Shown in pieces: positions 10,638 to 22,548 of a stretch of 64,000 nucleotides of DNA. The stretch is from Sabellastarte sp. h YS-2021 (lineage: Eukaryota; Annelida; Polychaeta; Sabellida; Sabellidae): NCBI GenBank assembly GCA_964017235.1, contig OZ024936.1, forward strand, positions 35,300,040 to 35,364,039. The letters run 5' to 3'. A model generated the notes under the pieces. That model saw only the letters and a program-made list of their open reading frames with translations. It made no database searches and was not told the DNA's origin. The position numbers were made by a program, and so were the translations under genes. Every line of letters begins with the position of its first letter. The first letter of the stretch is position 1.

Positions 10638-10656
10638 AAATTTCTTGTTTTATAGA

Positions 10657-11625
10657 TGACATGGGAACTGCAGCTCGGTTGGTCACGTCTGCTGTTGATA
10701 AGCTTATGTCAGGCTTTCGCCCTTCCACTTTGAGGCAATATCGTAGGATGTGGTCGGATTTTATACCTTTCCAGATGGGCTGCTTTCCTACCAGGTGAAT
10801 GTTCTTTTGTTACTGGCTTTTTTAGAATACTTCAATCACAATGGTATTTCTTGTTCCCAGCTACAAAACTACATAACAGCTATTAGAGCCTTACATATTT
10901 TACATGGCCTGGATACTATTGCTTTCAGAGATGAAAGATTGGGCCTATTTGTGAAATCCATGAAAATACAAGCTCCATTTAACCCCCAAATTCCTGCTCA
11001 CTTGGATGTTCCACTGTTGGAACGTATTATTAAACAATGTGATAGTTTGGAATTTCCAGTGGTATTCAAGCCCTTGTATCTAGTCGTTTTCTTTTCATTC
11101 CTTAGGTTATCCAATGTTCTCCCACATTCAGTGGCCTCATTTGATCATACTAGACAGTTGGCTTGTGGATATGTAATTTTTGGGGAAACGGGAGCTGTCC
11201 TGTTGTTGAAATGGTCAAAAACAATGCAGAATAGGAAAGAGTTTGCCACTGTTTCTTTGCCAGATTTAGCTGGCTCGAACCTGTGCCCTATCCTGGCCCT
11301 GAAAGTCATGTTTCATAGATTTCAAGGTACTGATAATTCCCCAGTGTTTCTGATTCCTAGAAGCAAAGGACTAGTCCCACTGATTGATTCTGTGGCTCGT
11401 AAGCACTTAAAAGACATTTCTAGGGCTCTTGGGCTAGATAAAGTATTTACATTTCATGACTTCCGTAGGGGTGGGGCTGCTTGGGCCTTCAGCCATGGGG
11501 TTCCCCTTGAGCACATAATGAAACACGGCACCTCGAAGTCAGATGCCATCTGACCCTACCTTTCCTCTGCTGTCACTACTTCTTCCCCTGTAGCCCTTGC
11601 ATTTCAACAGGCTTTACATCCCTAG
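10657..11625 (+). pseudogene. tyrosine recombinase (ORF3) of element A
   Basis: The frame is recognisable from the block around GFRPSTLRQYRRMW. It shifts near 10740, then stays open at 10750-11553. Catalytic signatures are [13 protein letters not shown] (first Arg), FHDFRRGG (His-x-x-Arg) and the KHGT histidine. TGA at 11551-11553 replaces the conserved Trp just before the nucleophile segment, so the Tyr (PYL) is cut off. An acceptor-like tttcttgttttatag lies immediately upstream (AG at 10654-10655). Confidence 0.75.
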
Positions 11626-12256
11626 TTTTCTACTTGGGGTTTGGGTGGCTTTTATTTTCATCCTGTATACTGTGATCACACAGTACCGTCAGTATGATAC
11701 AAATACTTCAACATTTTAATTACAACCCCCTTTATGGGTTATCAGCTGGGAACACACTGACTAGCATTTCGGGCCATTTTACCTTGCCTTGCTTCGTTTG
11801 TCAGTTTGATCTTGACCTCTGGTTTGACGTTGGAGGTCATTGCTTCAGGACTTGCATTCATGACCTAATTGTTGCTTGATTGGCCGGTGGGTTGGGCAGT
11901 TATTTGATATAGGACCCATGAACTTTAGAAAGATAATTTAATATTTACTGCCTAACCTGCCTGCTTTTCTTTGACCGTTTGTCATGTTGTGATTTTGACC
12001 TTCCATAGTTGAAGGTCACTTGTATGACCTTGGAGCTGATTGCGGTTAAACTTCACTTTGCTTTTAAATTTGCCAGGCAGGTTCTTTGGCCAGTTAGGGT
12101 ACAAATACATTACTATATTAAAACTTTTAAAATATATTTTAAATATTTATATTGTGCCTGGTAAAAAATCAGGTAGTAAAGTAGAAAAAAATAAATGTTA
12201 TATATTCCATGTTGCCTCTCTTATTACTTCTTGGGAACTGTATCATACAGCACATA
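11626..12256. other. 3' flank of element A, no genes
   Basis: The segment contains several GACCTT/AAGGTC-type short inverted motifs (tttgaccttc, gaaggtca, atgacctt) similar in flavour to sequence after element B's ORF3. It is probably element 3' non-coding sequence, but the boundary is not visible. Confidence 0.35.
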
Positions 12257-13580
12257 AAGGTCGCATACACCCCGCAATGAAAATTGACATGCACATTATT
12301 CTCTGCCTGCACACAGATAGTTACAAACGCATCCATGACTCAAGGGATATTTATTAGAGACTTGGGCACATGTGTTCTCCCTGCTAGTGTTGTAGGTTCT
12401 CCCCATTTACTTACATCGTTTACATGTGTTGTATCATACACTCATGTGTACCTTGCATGTATATCAACCTATTGTGTGACCTGTAGCTGTCTCAATCTGT
12501 TCTTGGATATTCAAGTAGTGACAATCTTGTTGAAAGAATTCACCTGTTTGCACTTGTAAATCTCTACTACCCCACTACCAAGCCTTGCTCATATTTTTCA
12601 GTAATACTTGTAGCACACTTACATGTGAACACATGTATAATGGGATTTAAGGGAAGCTAAAGCCTCTGTTACAGGCCATCGTACGTGCACTTGTAGCACA
12701 CTTCCATGTGAGCACACGTACAATGAGATGTAAGGGAAGCTAAAGCCTCTTACATCCCATTGTACATGCACGTACATCCTGAGAAAAATTGGCACACTTA
12801 AAGCCTCTCTTACATCCCTTCGTACGTGTATGCAGACGTAAGTGTGCTGCAAATATTGTTGAAAAATATGAACGTAGCCTGGTAGTGGGGTAGCAGAGAT
12901 TTACATGTAAAAACAATGTGTATTCTCCCAACAAGAGTATCACTAGTTAAATATAAATGAACACACTACGTGCACGCAGGGAAAATGTGCATGCCAATTT
13001 TTATTGCAGGGCCTGTGCGACCTTGATATTTTCTTCTAAAATCGCAAGTGTGCCTTGAGGGTCCCTTGCAAATCAGGCGATTTTTCTCTGTAACCAGGAC
13101 GTACGTGCATGTACGATGGGATGTAAGAGAGGCTTAAGTTACACACGCAATTTTATAACAAAATTTTAAGGTTGCACAGACCCTGCAATGAAAATTGACA
13201 GGCACATTTTCTCTGTGTGCATGCAGTATGTACATAAACACATCCATTTCTCAAGGGTAACTTACGAGAGACTTTCACACATGCATTTCCCTTGCAAATG
13301 TTGCAAGATCTCCCTATTCACTTGCAGGGATTGCATATGTCATATAATACACTCACGTGTACCTTACATCTATATTAACCCACTGTGGGACCTGTAGCTA
13401 GATGCAGTATGTCCTTCGATGTTCAAGTAGTGACACTCTTGTCAGAAAGATATCCCTTGTTTGCACGTGCAAATCTCTGCTACCCTACTACCAGACTGAG
13501 CTAATATTTTTCAACAATATTTGCAGCACACTTACGTGTGTATACACATACGATGGGATGTAAGAGAAGCTTAATCTAAT
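12257..13580. repeat. cluster of three fold-back repeat copies
   Basis: Plus-oriented copies lie at about 12257-12655 and 13150-13580. They run from aaggt(c/t)gca...gcaatgaaaattgaca to tttgcac(g)tgcaaatctct, tatttttcaacaatatttg and gatgtaag. A minus-oriented copy with an internal deletion lies at about 12797-13035, so 12797-13580 forms a large imperfect palindrome with a centre near 13036-13150. A short tandem duplication of the distal end is at about 12609-12770. Related copies lie at 6210-6620. This may be a non-autonomous fold-back or MITE-like family. Confidence 0.7.
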
Positions 13581-14225
13581 GACATTGTTGCATCTCTTAG
13601 AAGATCCATATCAGGGGTGAAATCCAATGGCAGAGATCTATCTAAGTACAGGTTTTTATAGCATACGCTCAACAGATCTAATTCACCCGGACCATTTCTA
13701 ATGTGACTGAATGCTCTTCTAATGTCTATCTTGTACAACAATGCACCTCTACCCAAATCTTTATTATATTTCAAAACATGATCTGTAGAGGGTTACTGAA
13801 GTGGAAAATTCGGACCGACTAAGGACCAAATAACGGACCATTACTGTATGACTGGTATCCGAGTTTTGTTTTCCCCTTATTATTGAGAGGGGTAGAATCT
13901 ACATGTACTACAAAAGGCAGGGTCTGGAAATTATTAGATAAACGCCATGTTGTAGTTTATCCTGAATATATTTGTCAATATGATGTTGGCACTGTAAAAC
14001 CAATACATGAATTTTAGTTGATGATTACAATTCGGCTTCCAAGTCAAACTTCAAACGGAGTCCATATTGCAAATGGCGGCCAATGTCCTTGCACACATGC
14101 ATGCCTAAACTTATCAATAATAAGGCATAATCTTTAATTTCCCCTAATTCTGTGTGACATTGAAACGCAGCATGGCTGGCTTTTGCAGCGGTGTAGTAAA
14201 TATCATTATTATCATCCAAAAGTGA
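13565..14225 (-). pseudogene. Ngaro-like relic: ORF1 and RT pieces joined
   Basis: At 14219-14025 the minus strand matches the ORF1 block (AAKASHA, then GEIKDYA). At 13774-13571 it matches RT motif A ([16 protein letters not shown]) and the following block. About 250 bases of unmatched sequence lie between, so the middle of the element is deleted. Frameshifts and stops are present. This copy is opposite in orientation to elements A-C. Confidence 0.65.
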
Positions 14226-14951
14226 AGGAAGATAACCAACATTGCATTTTTACATCTGTGATTAATTTTATATTTTTATTAATATTTTTTTGTATTCAGA
14301 CAGTGACTCAGATACTCTCGAAATTTAATTGGATCTAAGTTGGACAAAGACCCATCTTTTGTTTCTGTTTTATGACGATCGAAGTAGTCGTATTTGTGCA
14401 ATCCTGCTAACAAACAGAAGAAACCAGATACAAGGACAGATAAATAGAGAAACAGTCATGAAAATAATGCCTTCTTGGTGGTAGTGAATTAGATGCAAAG
14501 TTTAAAAGGTACATTTTTAAAAAAAAAGTTCAATTTTGTATAAATGGGAAAATCTGGATTTTGATTGATTGTGATCCCGATCAGTCTGAACATTTAAGGG
14601 GTGTAGGTTGGAGCAAGACTCGTCTACTTTTTTCAGGAAGATCCAAGCAGTACATAATGAGTTGGGGCCTTTCTTGCCCCTGTCAATTGTCATAACATGT
14701 GTATATTAGCTTAACATATTTAGTTTCATGTAATCATGTGTTTATCATATACTGAATTTTATGTATACTTAGTGTTGTCTTATATTTGTGAAATAAAGGC
14801 ACTTTACCCCATGACTGTATATCAATCACACATCGTAAACTATCTGACCTTTGACCTGGCCTTGACTGGCAGTAGTATTTGTGAAATTCTGAAAAACAAC
14901 GTTCATTTTTAACATTTAAGGGGTGTAGGTTGGAGCAAGATTCATCTACTG
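14226..14951. repeat. diverged interspersed repeat, tandem copies
   Basis: Segments near 14320-14400, 14530-14660, 14865-14950 and 15541-15720 share phrases such as aacatttaaggggtgtagg, ttggagcaaga, gatcc.gatca and gtatttgtgaaa. They appear to be tandemly duplicated copies of an unknown repeat. The MITE at 14952 sits inside one copy. No coding potential is seen. Confidence 0.5.
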
Positions 14952-15537
14952 TGGCCGATTTCACAAAGGGACTTAAGTCCAGATTTAGACTTAATTTTAA
15001 GACTTGGTCTTAAATTTTGTCAAAAGAATGTTAAGTCTGTGGTCTTAGACTTAGCAGATTTTACTAAAGCAGCTAAGTCCATGAAATTGCTAAGTCAGTG
15101 GACTTAACTTTAAGTCTGGAAGGTAGTGGGCTTAAATTTTGTAAAGAGGACTTAAATATGGCCGCCATAAATTTTTCTCCACTTCAAAATTTGAAATGGC
15201 TGTAAATAAAGTATAATTACACAGAACACCTCACTAAAGTAGTCTTTAGGAAGTTTATATGTGGCAACAAGGTTTTCTTTTTCAAAACAGCCCTTATCCT
15301 TAGATAAAATACATCAAATGAAGGATATATGGCATCAATATTATATTTTGAATAGATATAAAAGGTCACATGACACAGAAAACCACTGTGGTTATTTCAT
15401 AAGCTTGGACTTAGCTAAGTTGCCTTTGTGAAATCCATTTTAAGTCCCAGACCTAGCTAAGACCAAAGTCTTAGACTTTAAGTCCCTAACTTAGCCAATA
15501 AAGGGACTTAGTTTTAGTCCTTTAGTAAAATTGGCCC
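14952..15537. mobile_element. MITE with terminal inverted repeats
   Basis: The 586-bp element starts tggccgatttcacaaaggga and ends with the reverse complement of a related gggccaattttac sequence. Inner arms are rich in gacttaag/cttaagtc motifs and nothing is coded. The trinucleotide ctg flanks it at 14949-14951 and 15538-15540. A paralogous unoccupied site at about 14593-14660 reads straight through the junction. Confidence 0.8.
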
Positions 15538-15540
15538 CTG

Positions 15541-16365
15541 TTTTTTTTTCAGGAATATCCAAACAGTAGTATTTGTGAAAATCTGAAAAAAGGAACGTAA
15601 TAATATGTAAATTGGAAAATCCAGATTATTTTTGTATCAAGATGGTGATCCAGATCACTCAAAATATACTGGGATCTCAGTTGGACCAAGACCCATCTTT
15701 CAATTTTTTCAGCAACCACTGAGCAGTTGTATTTTTGTAATCCTACTAACAATGGACAAATAGACAAACGGATAAATGTTCATATAAACAATACTTCCTT
15801 GATGGAGATAATAAACAAATCTGGGCACAAACAAACCTGAAAAAAACCTTTCATTTTCAATGTTACCTTCCAAGTCTGAAATGTAAATGAAAGAGTTATT
15901 CCAATTTTAGTGCTTTGTAACACCCAATCAAATTAAAGTCACACACCATATGGGATGTTTACTAAAGTTAAATTTTAAAAAAGTTCCCCCCTAGGAATAA
16001 ACTGGCAGCCACTTTAAGGTTTGTTCTATCCCAGCTGGAAAACAGAGCAGGATCTCTGTAATCTTCAATTTATGCTGGCTTGTGGAAGTTTACTGTCTTT
16101 CATAGTCTTCCATAGTGTCTATCAATGGGATGCTTTTAGGCTTTCACCAAGTCCTTTTGTCTTTTGTGAAATATATAGGTACTGTATGACTTTTGAAGAA
16201 ACAGCCAGTCCTATTATTTCAGTGGCTACCCACCTTACTCCAGAATGCTTGTGGTATAATGAGCGACTGTAAGTTTCTAATCTAAATTTAACTGTTCATG
16301 TTACCAGTGGATACAAATACAAAGACTTGGAGCAAATCTAGGAAGCTTTGGGTGTTCTTATTTCG
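15541..16365. other. non-coding stretch
   Basis: The first 180 bases continue the interspersed repeat interrupted by the MITE. The rest has only chance frames. The frame at 16021-16272 lacks an ATG and recognisable motifs. Confidence 0.4.
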
Positions 16366-16630
16366 CTACCCACCATGTAAATTTATTTATTTATTTGGGG
16401 TTTTACGTCGCTTTCAACACTGTACAGGTCATATCACGACGGGTAGTTGGAAGGGCAGAGGAAACCAGTACATACAGTTCATCAGGGATCCGTACTGTAA
16501 ACTGCTGACCAACGGCAAGCAACAACCAGCTTTCCCACTTGAAGTGGTGCCGGGAACCAAACCCTGGCCTCAGAGGTGGGAGGCGAGAGTTTTACCACTC
16601 TGCCACTGTGGCCCCTACCCACCATGTAAA
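16366..16630 (-). mobile_element. tRNA-derived SINE (second copy) with 16-bp duplication
   Basis: The body at 16382-16614 is the reverse complement of the same SINE family as 5952-6187, including the (AAAT)n tail (here attt repeats at 16382) and the tRNA-like head ending ccactgtggcccc. The direct repeat ctacccaccatgtaaa flanks it at 16366-16381 and 16615-16630. Confidence 0.9.
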
Positions 16631-18917
16631 AGATATCTCATTTGTTAAAGCTTCATTCCTCAGAGGGACCCCCAATTGCAAAAATAAAAGACTGCAAGTG
16701 GGAAAGATATATAATTTAATTCTACTAAAAGATATGAGATATATACAATAAATCTACATTCATTGCATAGTGTTACGTCATATGACTAATATATTGTAAT
16801 GAGTATTATTATAAATATACAGAATATAATAAGCAGTGAATTGTGTATATAATAGTATCAGCCTAAACCCAGGGACAACTAACTGGTGAATAAACCAGGA
16901 GTAACACAATATGCTTAAGATAGAAATGAAGGATTATTGTAAGAGAAATAAATATCCACAGAAAATTGAAGTGGTTTAAAGCAGAAGTATAAATTTAGTG
17001 TAAGGGAATGTAGTTGGTAGAACCACTGGGTTAGCAGCCATGCCCAGTATTTTAAAATCAAATCTCAATGAATGTGGGTATGCAACTGGGTGAAAATTTA
17101 GAGGAAAAGGAGTGATAAGTGTTTATTCTAGAGTATTAACCCAATAAAGAAAAAAGTGGGTTAGTGTTCTGTCTGTAGGTTGTTCAGAACCACCAAAACA
17201 GCCCCTTTTCTGAGGTTATTTACAAAGTCCAGAACATTAAAACACTTTATTTAACATGTTTTATGACAAAAGCACATGTATTCTGCATCTGTGTTGTCAT
17301 CAGAGGTGAAGGTTATAAACTGGTAAGCTTCTGGAGATACCCTACTTACAAGTGGTAATTAGGGCCAGTGATACCGTTGTTTGCAGATTCACAGGCCGTG
17401 AACTCGTATTTACAACCTGATAGAACGGTGCATAAGGCTAAGATGGGAATGGGGCTAAATTAAATGAAAGCTTGAAGAGTGCATTTAAATCTACCATTTC
17501 AAATTTCTCTGCACAGGGTAACAATTTTGGCCTACTGGCTTAACTTAGAAGTTATATAAAAACTTTAACTCAAACTAAGCAGTACTTGTTTTTTATCATT
17601 CCAGCTTTATTTACACTTTCAAAAATTAAAAAAAAAATTATTAGTAATTTGAAGTGTTAAGGTTAATAAAGGTACCTTAAGTTTTAGAAACAACAAATAT
17701 GACCCTATACCTCAAGATAAAAAGTGAACCAAGAATATACGGTAGCACTTTGAAGAGCTCTGCATGTTCACAGGCATGGTTCAAGTAGGAGGACACTGCT
17801 AATGTATATGGTCCAATCAAAACAAATATTTCAACTTTTGAAACTCAGACAATTTCCTGGTTGATTTGTATGTGTGGTTATTTTTGTACAGCCCCCTTAA
17901 TTTTTAAAGAAGATAATTTTGCAATTGGAATATTTTCCGACCAAAAGAAAAAAAAATCAATTATTATCCTGGAGATTACTCTCAGAGAACCTGTGATAGA
18001 ACCAGTTATAGAACTGGGGAAATGTGAACTACACCTTAGTTTATTTCTTTTCATTCTGTGAAAATAGAGAATGCAAAAAGCTGTTCTTTTAAATTTTGTA
18101 GGAGTTATGTACTTATACAGAGTCAAATGGAAGACCTTCATAATCACACTTAAACACCTGTCTCACTCTTCTTGCACCTGTCAAATGTCTGTGGACAAAT
18201 GTACCAGATTTGACCCCACAGCTTCATTTCAAAGCGCAACATAATCACAGGTACTTGTTCCTGAACCAAGACAAATTCTACAATTGTTCTTGATTGAGAA
18301 CATATCTGTACAGACGCGCTACCATTGTTTTCAGGGGAAGAAATTAATTGCGATGAACACAAATCAGCCATTAGGTGAATAAAGGCTGTATCATTCTATA
18401 TTATACTATGTCTGAATAAGGAAGTCAAAACTAAAATATACAAATTCTGTTACTAATAATAGATAGAATGGGACCACTGTATTCCTCATCTTATCAATAA
18501 TACCGGTGTTCATAAAAAGAATAAAACAAATAGCTTATGATTTTCCGCGGAGAGACTTTCCGGCCTAATGCTCTGAAGATAGTTTTGTCAATAGACAGTG
18601 TGATCAATATTGACTAAATAGCTACATAATTTGAGCCACAGGATAAGCTTGCAGCTTTAAATCAACACATTCTGTAGTGTAACCTGCAAGTTAATAGAAC
18701 TTGGGTTAAAAAGTAATTCAAGGTGCAACAAATATATGTGTGCATGCATATGAAAGTGACCGTGAAGAGGAGGATAAAGCTTTTTCAGCAGCAATTTACA
18801 CTTTGAGATAACTGATATTATTGTGTATTGTTCGTGTATTTGGAAAACAGCTAGATCTGGATACTGGTAGGGTAGGGACACTCAGTACATGTTGGTGGTG
18901 ACATGTGACTTGTCAGT
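16631..18917. other. intergenic stretch
   Basis: No gene was recognised. A minus-strand frame at 18150-18371 (73 codons from ATG) has exon-like composition but no supported splice borders or family. Promoter and 5' leader of the gene starting at 18918 must lie at the right end; no clear TATA box was seen. Confidence 0.4.
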
Positions 18918-21650
18918 ATGGGAATATCCAAGAAGGCCACTCTTATCCTGATGTTTCTGTGTGTTCTCACTGTGCCTGTGATGCTTGGCGGGATTGCATT
19001 CTTTGTGGTAGCGTAAGTGACTTCAGCCTCTTACATCTATACAGTAGTACAAAAACCATACACTCCTCATAGGGCCTGATGGCATCATGATTAGCAAATG
19101 TAGCAAATGTGGGTATGGGTTCGTATGCTGCTTGTTGCACCTCTTTTCCATACATGATATTCTAATTATGACTATAGCGATACATGTACTGTATCTGATA
19201 ACAATTCTGCAACTCAGTATAGAATCTACAAACCGTGTTAAAACGCAACACTTGAGTATATAAGTCACATGCATATCCACACAAAATGTACAGGGTATGA
19301 CATTAGCCATGCAAGCAATGATGTAGCTAATTGGTGAAAATATTCACTGTACAGCCAAAGAGTGAACTGGAATGTGATTTGACACTTTGAATGTAACAGA
19401 ACAAAAAACCATGGGGAAATAGCCCTCGCAAGTTTAAATTTATATGTCAAGACATTAATCCTTCAAGGATGAAACACCCCGAAAAGTGAATGTAACTGTT
19501 GTCTAGTTTTATTTCTTTACAATGGGTGGCCATCCACTGGTAAACAGTTGGTTTTTTATCTTCAAACTCCTAAAGAGTATAAGCTATAATATTTCGGGTT
19601 AGTCTCTGAATATTTCAGTTCTATTGGTTTTGCATTAAATAATTGAGATACATTTTAAGTTAACGTTATGCCAAAAGTCAACCAATGTTTTTAAAGTTAA
19701 ATCTCCAAAGCCCAAGATGATGACTAAGCCTTGTGTCAGCCAAATAATAAAGATCCACCTAGACACACAGTTGAAAATGCTTTATGGAAATGTTACTTCT
19801 CTTTCGGTGCAATGTTAAAACACTCACGATAAGTAAGATTTATTTTGTGGGAGAGGAGGGGTGTGTGTGCATTTCTGGAGCCCGGTGTGCTACATTGACT
19901 TGCTTTTCTATTTCAGACACTTCGAAGATGAAGATGAAGATGAAGATGACAAAATGTATAAAAAGAAATTTAACATCACCGGGGCAGTGATGTTGTCGGC
20001 TGGCTTCTTCCTGGGCTGGAGCTTTGCCATGGCTATCTGGTGCTTTGGTCGACATGACATCGTTAAACAAAGGCTGTGTTGTATCAGCTCTTATGTAAGT
20101 CAGGCAAGTTTAGCTGACGTACAGCATGGCAGATTTCCACATATACCATAAAGTAGATACACCATTTGGTGAAGGTGTAGTTGTTATAGGTCTGAAATGT
20201 CTAACGTTATAGAAAGCATCACTACATGGTTCGAAAGTTGTAAACGTTTGCATACAGTGACATACTACATAACGAACATAAATGAAAATGGCACGATTAT
20301 CAAACTTCAATTAGGGATATAGGTAGACTTTGTGGGTTATGTTCCAGGATGGACTAATATGAAAAAACAACAACAAGATTTTATTGTAAAAAAAGAGTAG
20401 TTGGAGTACATGTTATTTCAAATATCAGAATATTTATTTACATCTTTGAATGTCAAGTTTAGGTTTTCATCAGTCATTTAAAGATATGTTCCTTGTTTTC
20501 ACAAATAATTTCCTACTAGTATTCAAGTTGGCTCAAGACTCCTTTTCATAAAAAGGCACTGAAGTGTCCGATTTTATTTACTCGCTGTTTAGATCCTGTT
20601 CGCAGTAAACATTTTAATCTTTAAAAGGTCAGATAATAACAATGTGACCATATTTATCATTGGTGTAGGTAAATAGAACAGTACTCATTTGTAGCACAGC
20701 TTAGATGCAAAACTTAGCTATACAGGATCACAGATAAGTTGTTTGAAAAACCCATGTTTTTTTAAAGAGTCAACCCTGACAGACAACCCTGTTATGTGTG
20801 GCTACTTTTTATAGTTTATTTGTTTTTTCTACAAACATTTTAATGACATTGTTATGAGCTGTACATGTACAGAAAAATAATAAAATTGTATTAACGCAAA
20901 CAGCAGAAATATCAAAACCTTAGCTTTTTTGTCTTGAATAAATCACTGTGTATAAAATAGGCCACACAATCTCATAAAGTCATTCAAATTGTAAGTAAGC
21001 ATGTGGCGTATTTTGAAAGGATTAGATAGAGTAACATATGCATTTCTGTGGAATGATAAACCAGTGTAACTAAAATATATTAACTGTAGTGCAATCAGAC
21101 ACAAGAATCATCACAGCTTGTGCACTTATTGTAACAACTACGCCATAACTGTACATGAAAACACGCTCCATATAAGTTTTTTTAATAAAAATTTAATTTA
21201 TTTTGCAGAGAAATAGGGATGAGTGGTTAATGGCTCTTTAGTGAATCACCATGATAAGGTTGGGTGGTAAATATCTCTTTGTACAGTAAGTGATGATCAG
21301 ACCATGTTGGAAATACCCTTTTTATGTAAGACATGGTGATCCGTACTAGGTGTAATGTAGCTTTGAACACATTGTGTAGGTCTCACCATGACAGGAAGTT
21401 GAGGGATGGAGGAGAGCAATGCATACTAGATATTCAGGATTCTGTAGTGACTACCACCGAGTGCCGGCAAGCAACTACAACATTTCCTGCATTAGGTCAG
21501 GCCGGGAATTGAACCTCAGATCTGGGAGGTGGGAGGCAAGTGTGTTACCCACTACAATGTATGGATGATCATCACTAATACTCTTTATGTTTTTATTTTG
21601 TGTTTTTTTTTATTTTGCAGAAATTCACCAACAAAGTTGATATTGTGTGA
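18918..21650 (+). CDS. small two-pass membrane protein (100 aa), three exons
   Basis: Exons are 18918-19012, 19917-20094 and 21621-21650. All borders are canonical (donors GTAAGT twice; acceptors ttctatttcag and tattttgcag) and phases agree (2, then 0). Exon 1 encodes a short basic start and a hydrophobic segment (about residues 7-31). Exon 2 opens with an acidic run HFEDEDEDEDDK encoded by a GAAGAT simple repeat, then a lysine cluster, a second membrane segment (about 53-75) and a basic, Cys-containing tail. Exon 3 adds nine residues, KFTNKVDIV, and the TGA. No family was recognised; a two-pass protein with an acidic loop is all that can be said. It converges tail to tail on the receptor gene at 22324. 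Confidence 0.7.
21400..21560 (-). mobile_element. tRNA-derived SINE-like copy in intron 2
   Basis: On the minus strand the head reads gtgggtaacacacttgcctccc with a B-box-like gaggttcaattcc. An unrelated body to about 21400 follows. It is similar in plan to, but diverged from, the 5.95-kb SINE. No target duplication was identified. Confidence 0.55.
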
Positions 21651-21904
21651 CATTTCTTGCCAACCAGCAGTAGATATCCAACTCCAGATGTCTGCTTTTT
21701 GAGTTATTATCAGTTGAACTTTTTTGCTTTCACATTAACTTGTCGTTTCTTCTTGAGTTTTATATATTGTATTACACAGTATTAACTATGTACACACAAA
21801 GACAAATGGATGGATACCATGGGAATTATGTTTGACTTTTTCTTAGTCTAGTGTTGACGATGTAGTGACTGCTAATACTACTTAATAAGCAGATTTTGTA
21901 ACAT

Positions 21905-21910
21905 AATAAA
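21905..21910 (+). promoter_or_regulatory. polyadenylation signal AATAAA of the two-pass protein gene
   Basis: AATAAA lies 255 bases after the TGA at 21650, giving a plausible 3' UTR of about 270-280 bases. It stops short of the convergent receptor gene. Confidence 0.6.
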
Positions 21911-22220
21911 ACTGTCAATCTGTAACAAAAATACATTATGAAATGTTTTGACTCTTTTTGTCATCAGACAACCTTTGGGTCACAAGTAAAAAATCTCCTG
22001 TAACTTAATCTGGTTATACTTGGCTATAGAAAGAAAATTATGCAACTGTCCTGCACAGCAAGCTCGATAGGTCTTCATTATGAAAAATTCATTGGTGGAG
22101 GAAAAAGTGCAGAGTATTTGTTCACCATTTTTATACAGTATATCACATACAGTAAGTTTAAATCCAAACATCACGTGCAAGTTTATTAATATATTTGGAG
22201 ACTGATAGAAAGCAAACAAT

Positions 22221-22226
22221 TTTATT
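22221..22226 (-). promoter_or_regulatory. polyadenylation signal AATAAA of the receptor gene
   Basis: Minus-strand AATAAA lies about 100 bases after the stop at 22324. A second AATAAA is at 22182-22187. Both sit in the gap between the two convergent genes. Confidence 0.5.
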
Positions 22227-22323
22227 GCAATATGATCTTTCATTTTGCAGACTTTTAGATCTGATTACACAATAAATTTAATTTATCTGTTTTCTAAGTT
22301 CAACCGAAATGTTATAGTGGCAA

Positions 22324-22548
22324 CTATGGTTTGGAAAAATTGTCAGGTCTTTTGGTACAAAACTCCACAAAGCCAGTGTGGGAGACATCCGTGGTCTGTG
22401 TTTTGTTGATTTCCTTGGCAGTTCGGCTGTCGTATAACATGGGTGCCTGGCAAACAATTCCAATGGAGCCAAACAGACAGATAAGCACATAGATCCACAG
22501 TAGACACCTGTCCATCACTAGAGCCACGTACTTCCAGTCTTCTTGGGT
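22324..22548 (-). CDS. nAChR-like exon: M4 and C-terminal tail
   Basis: The exon follows acceptor tattacag. It starts [14 protein letters not shown], the conserved end of the amphipathic helix, and continues with the M4 helix ([18 protein letters not shown]). A polar 41-residue extracellular tail ends at TAG 22324-22326. It starts in phase 0, which matches the exon ending at 53660. Confidence 0.9.
   Translation of the reverse strand, partial: TQEDWKYVALVMDRCLLWIYVLICLFGSIGIVCQAPMLYDSRTAKEINKTQTTDVSHTGFVEFCTKRPDNFSKP

Larger units (their letters stand above)
6640..11640 (+). mobile_element. Ngaro-like YR retrotransposon A (degraded)
   Basis: The order is leader, gag-like ORF1, reverse transcriptase-RNase H ORF2 and tyrosine recombinase ORF3, as in elements B and C. 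An inverted CCAAT motif (attggtca, about 6741) precedes ORF1. Every ORF carries stops or frameshifts, so the copy is inactive. The termini were not delimited: no clear split direct repeats were recognised, and the limits given are those of homology with element B. Confidence 0.7.

Noticed and set aside
16021..16272. Plus frame as an exon
   Set aside because: No ATG, no known motif and only a weak donor-like sequence at its end.
18150..18371. 73-codon minus frame as an exon
   Set aside because: Composition is suggestive but no convincing acceptor, donor or family support.
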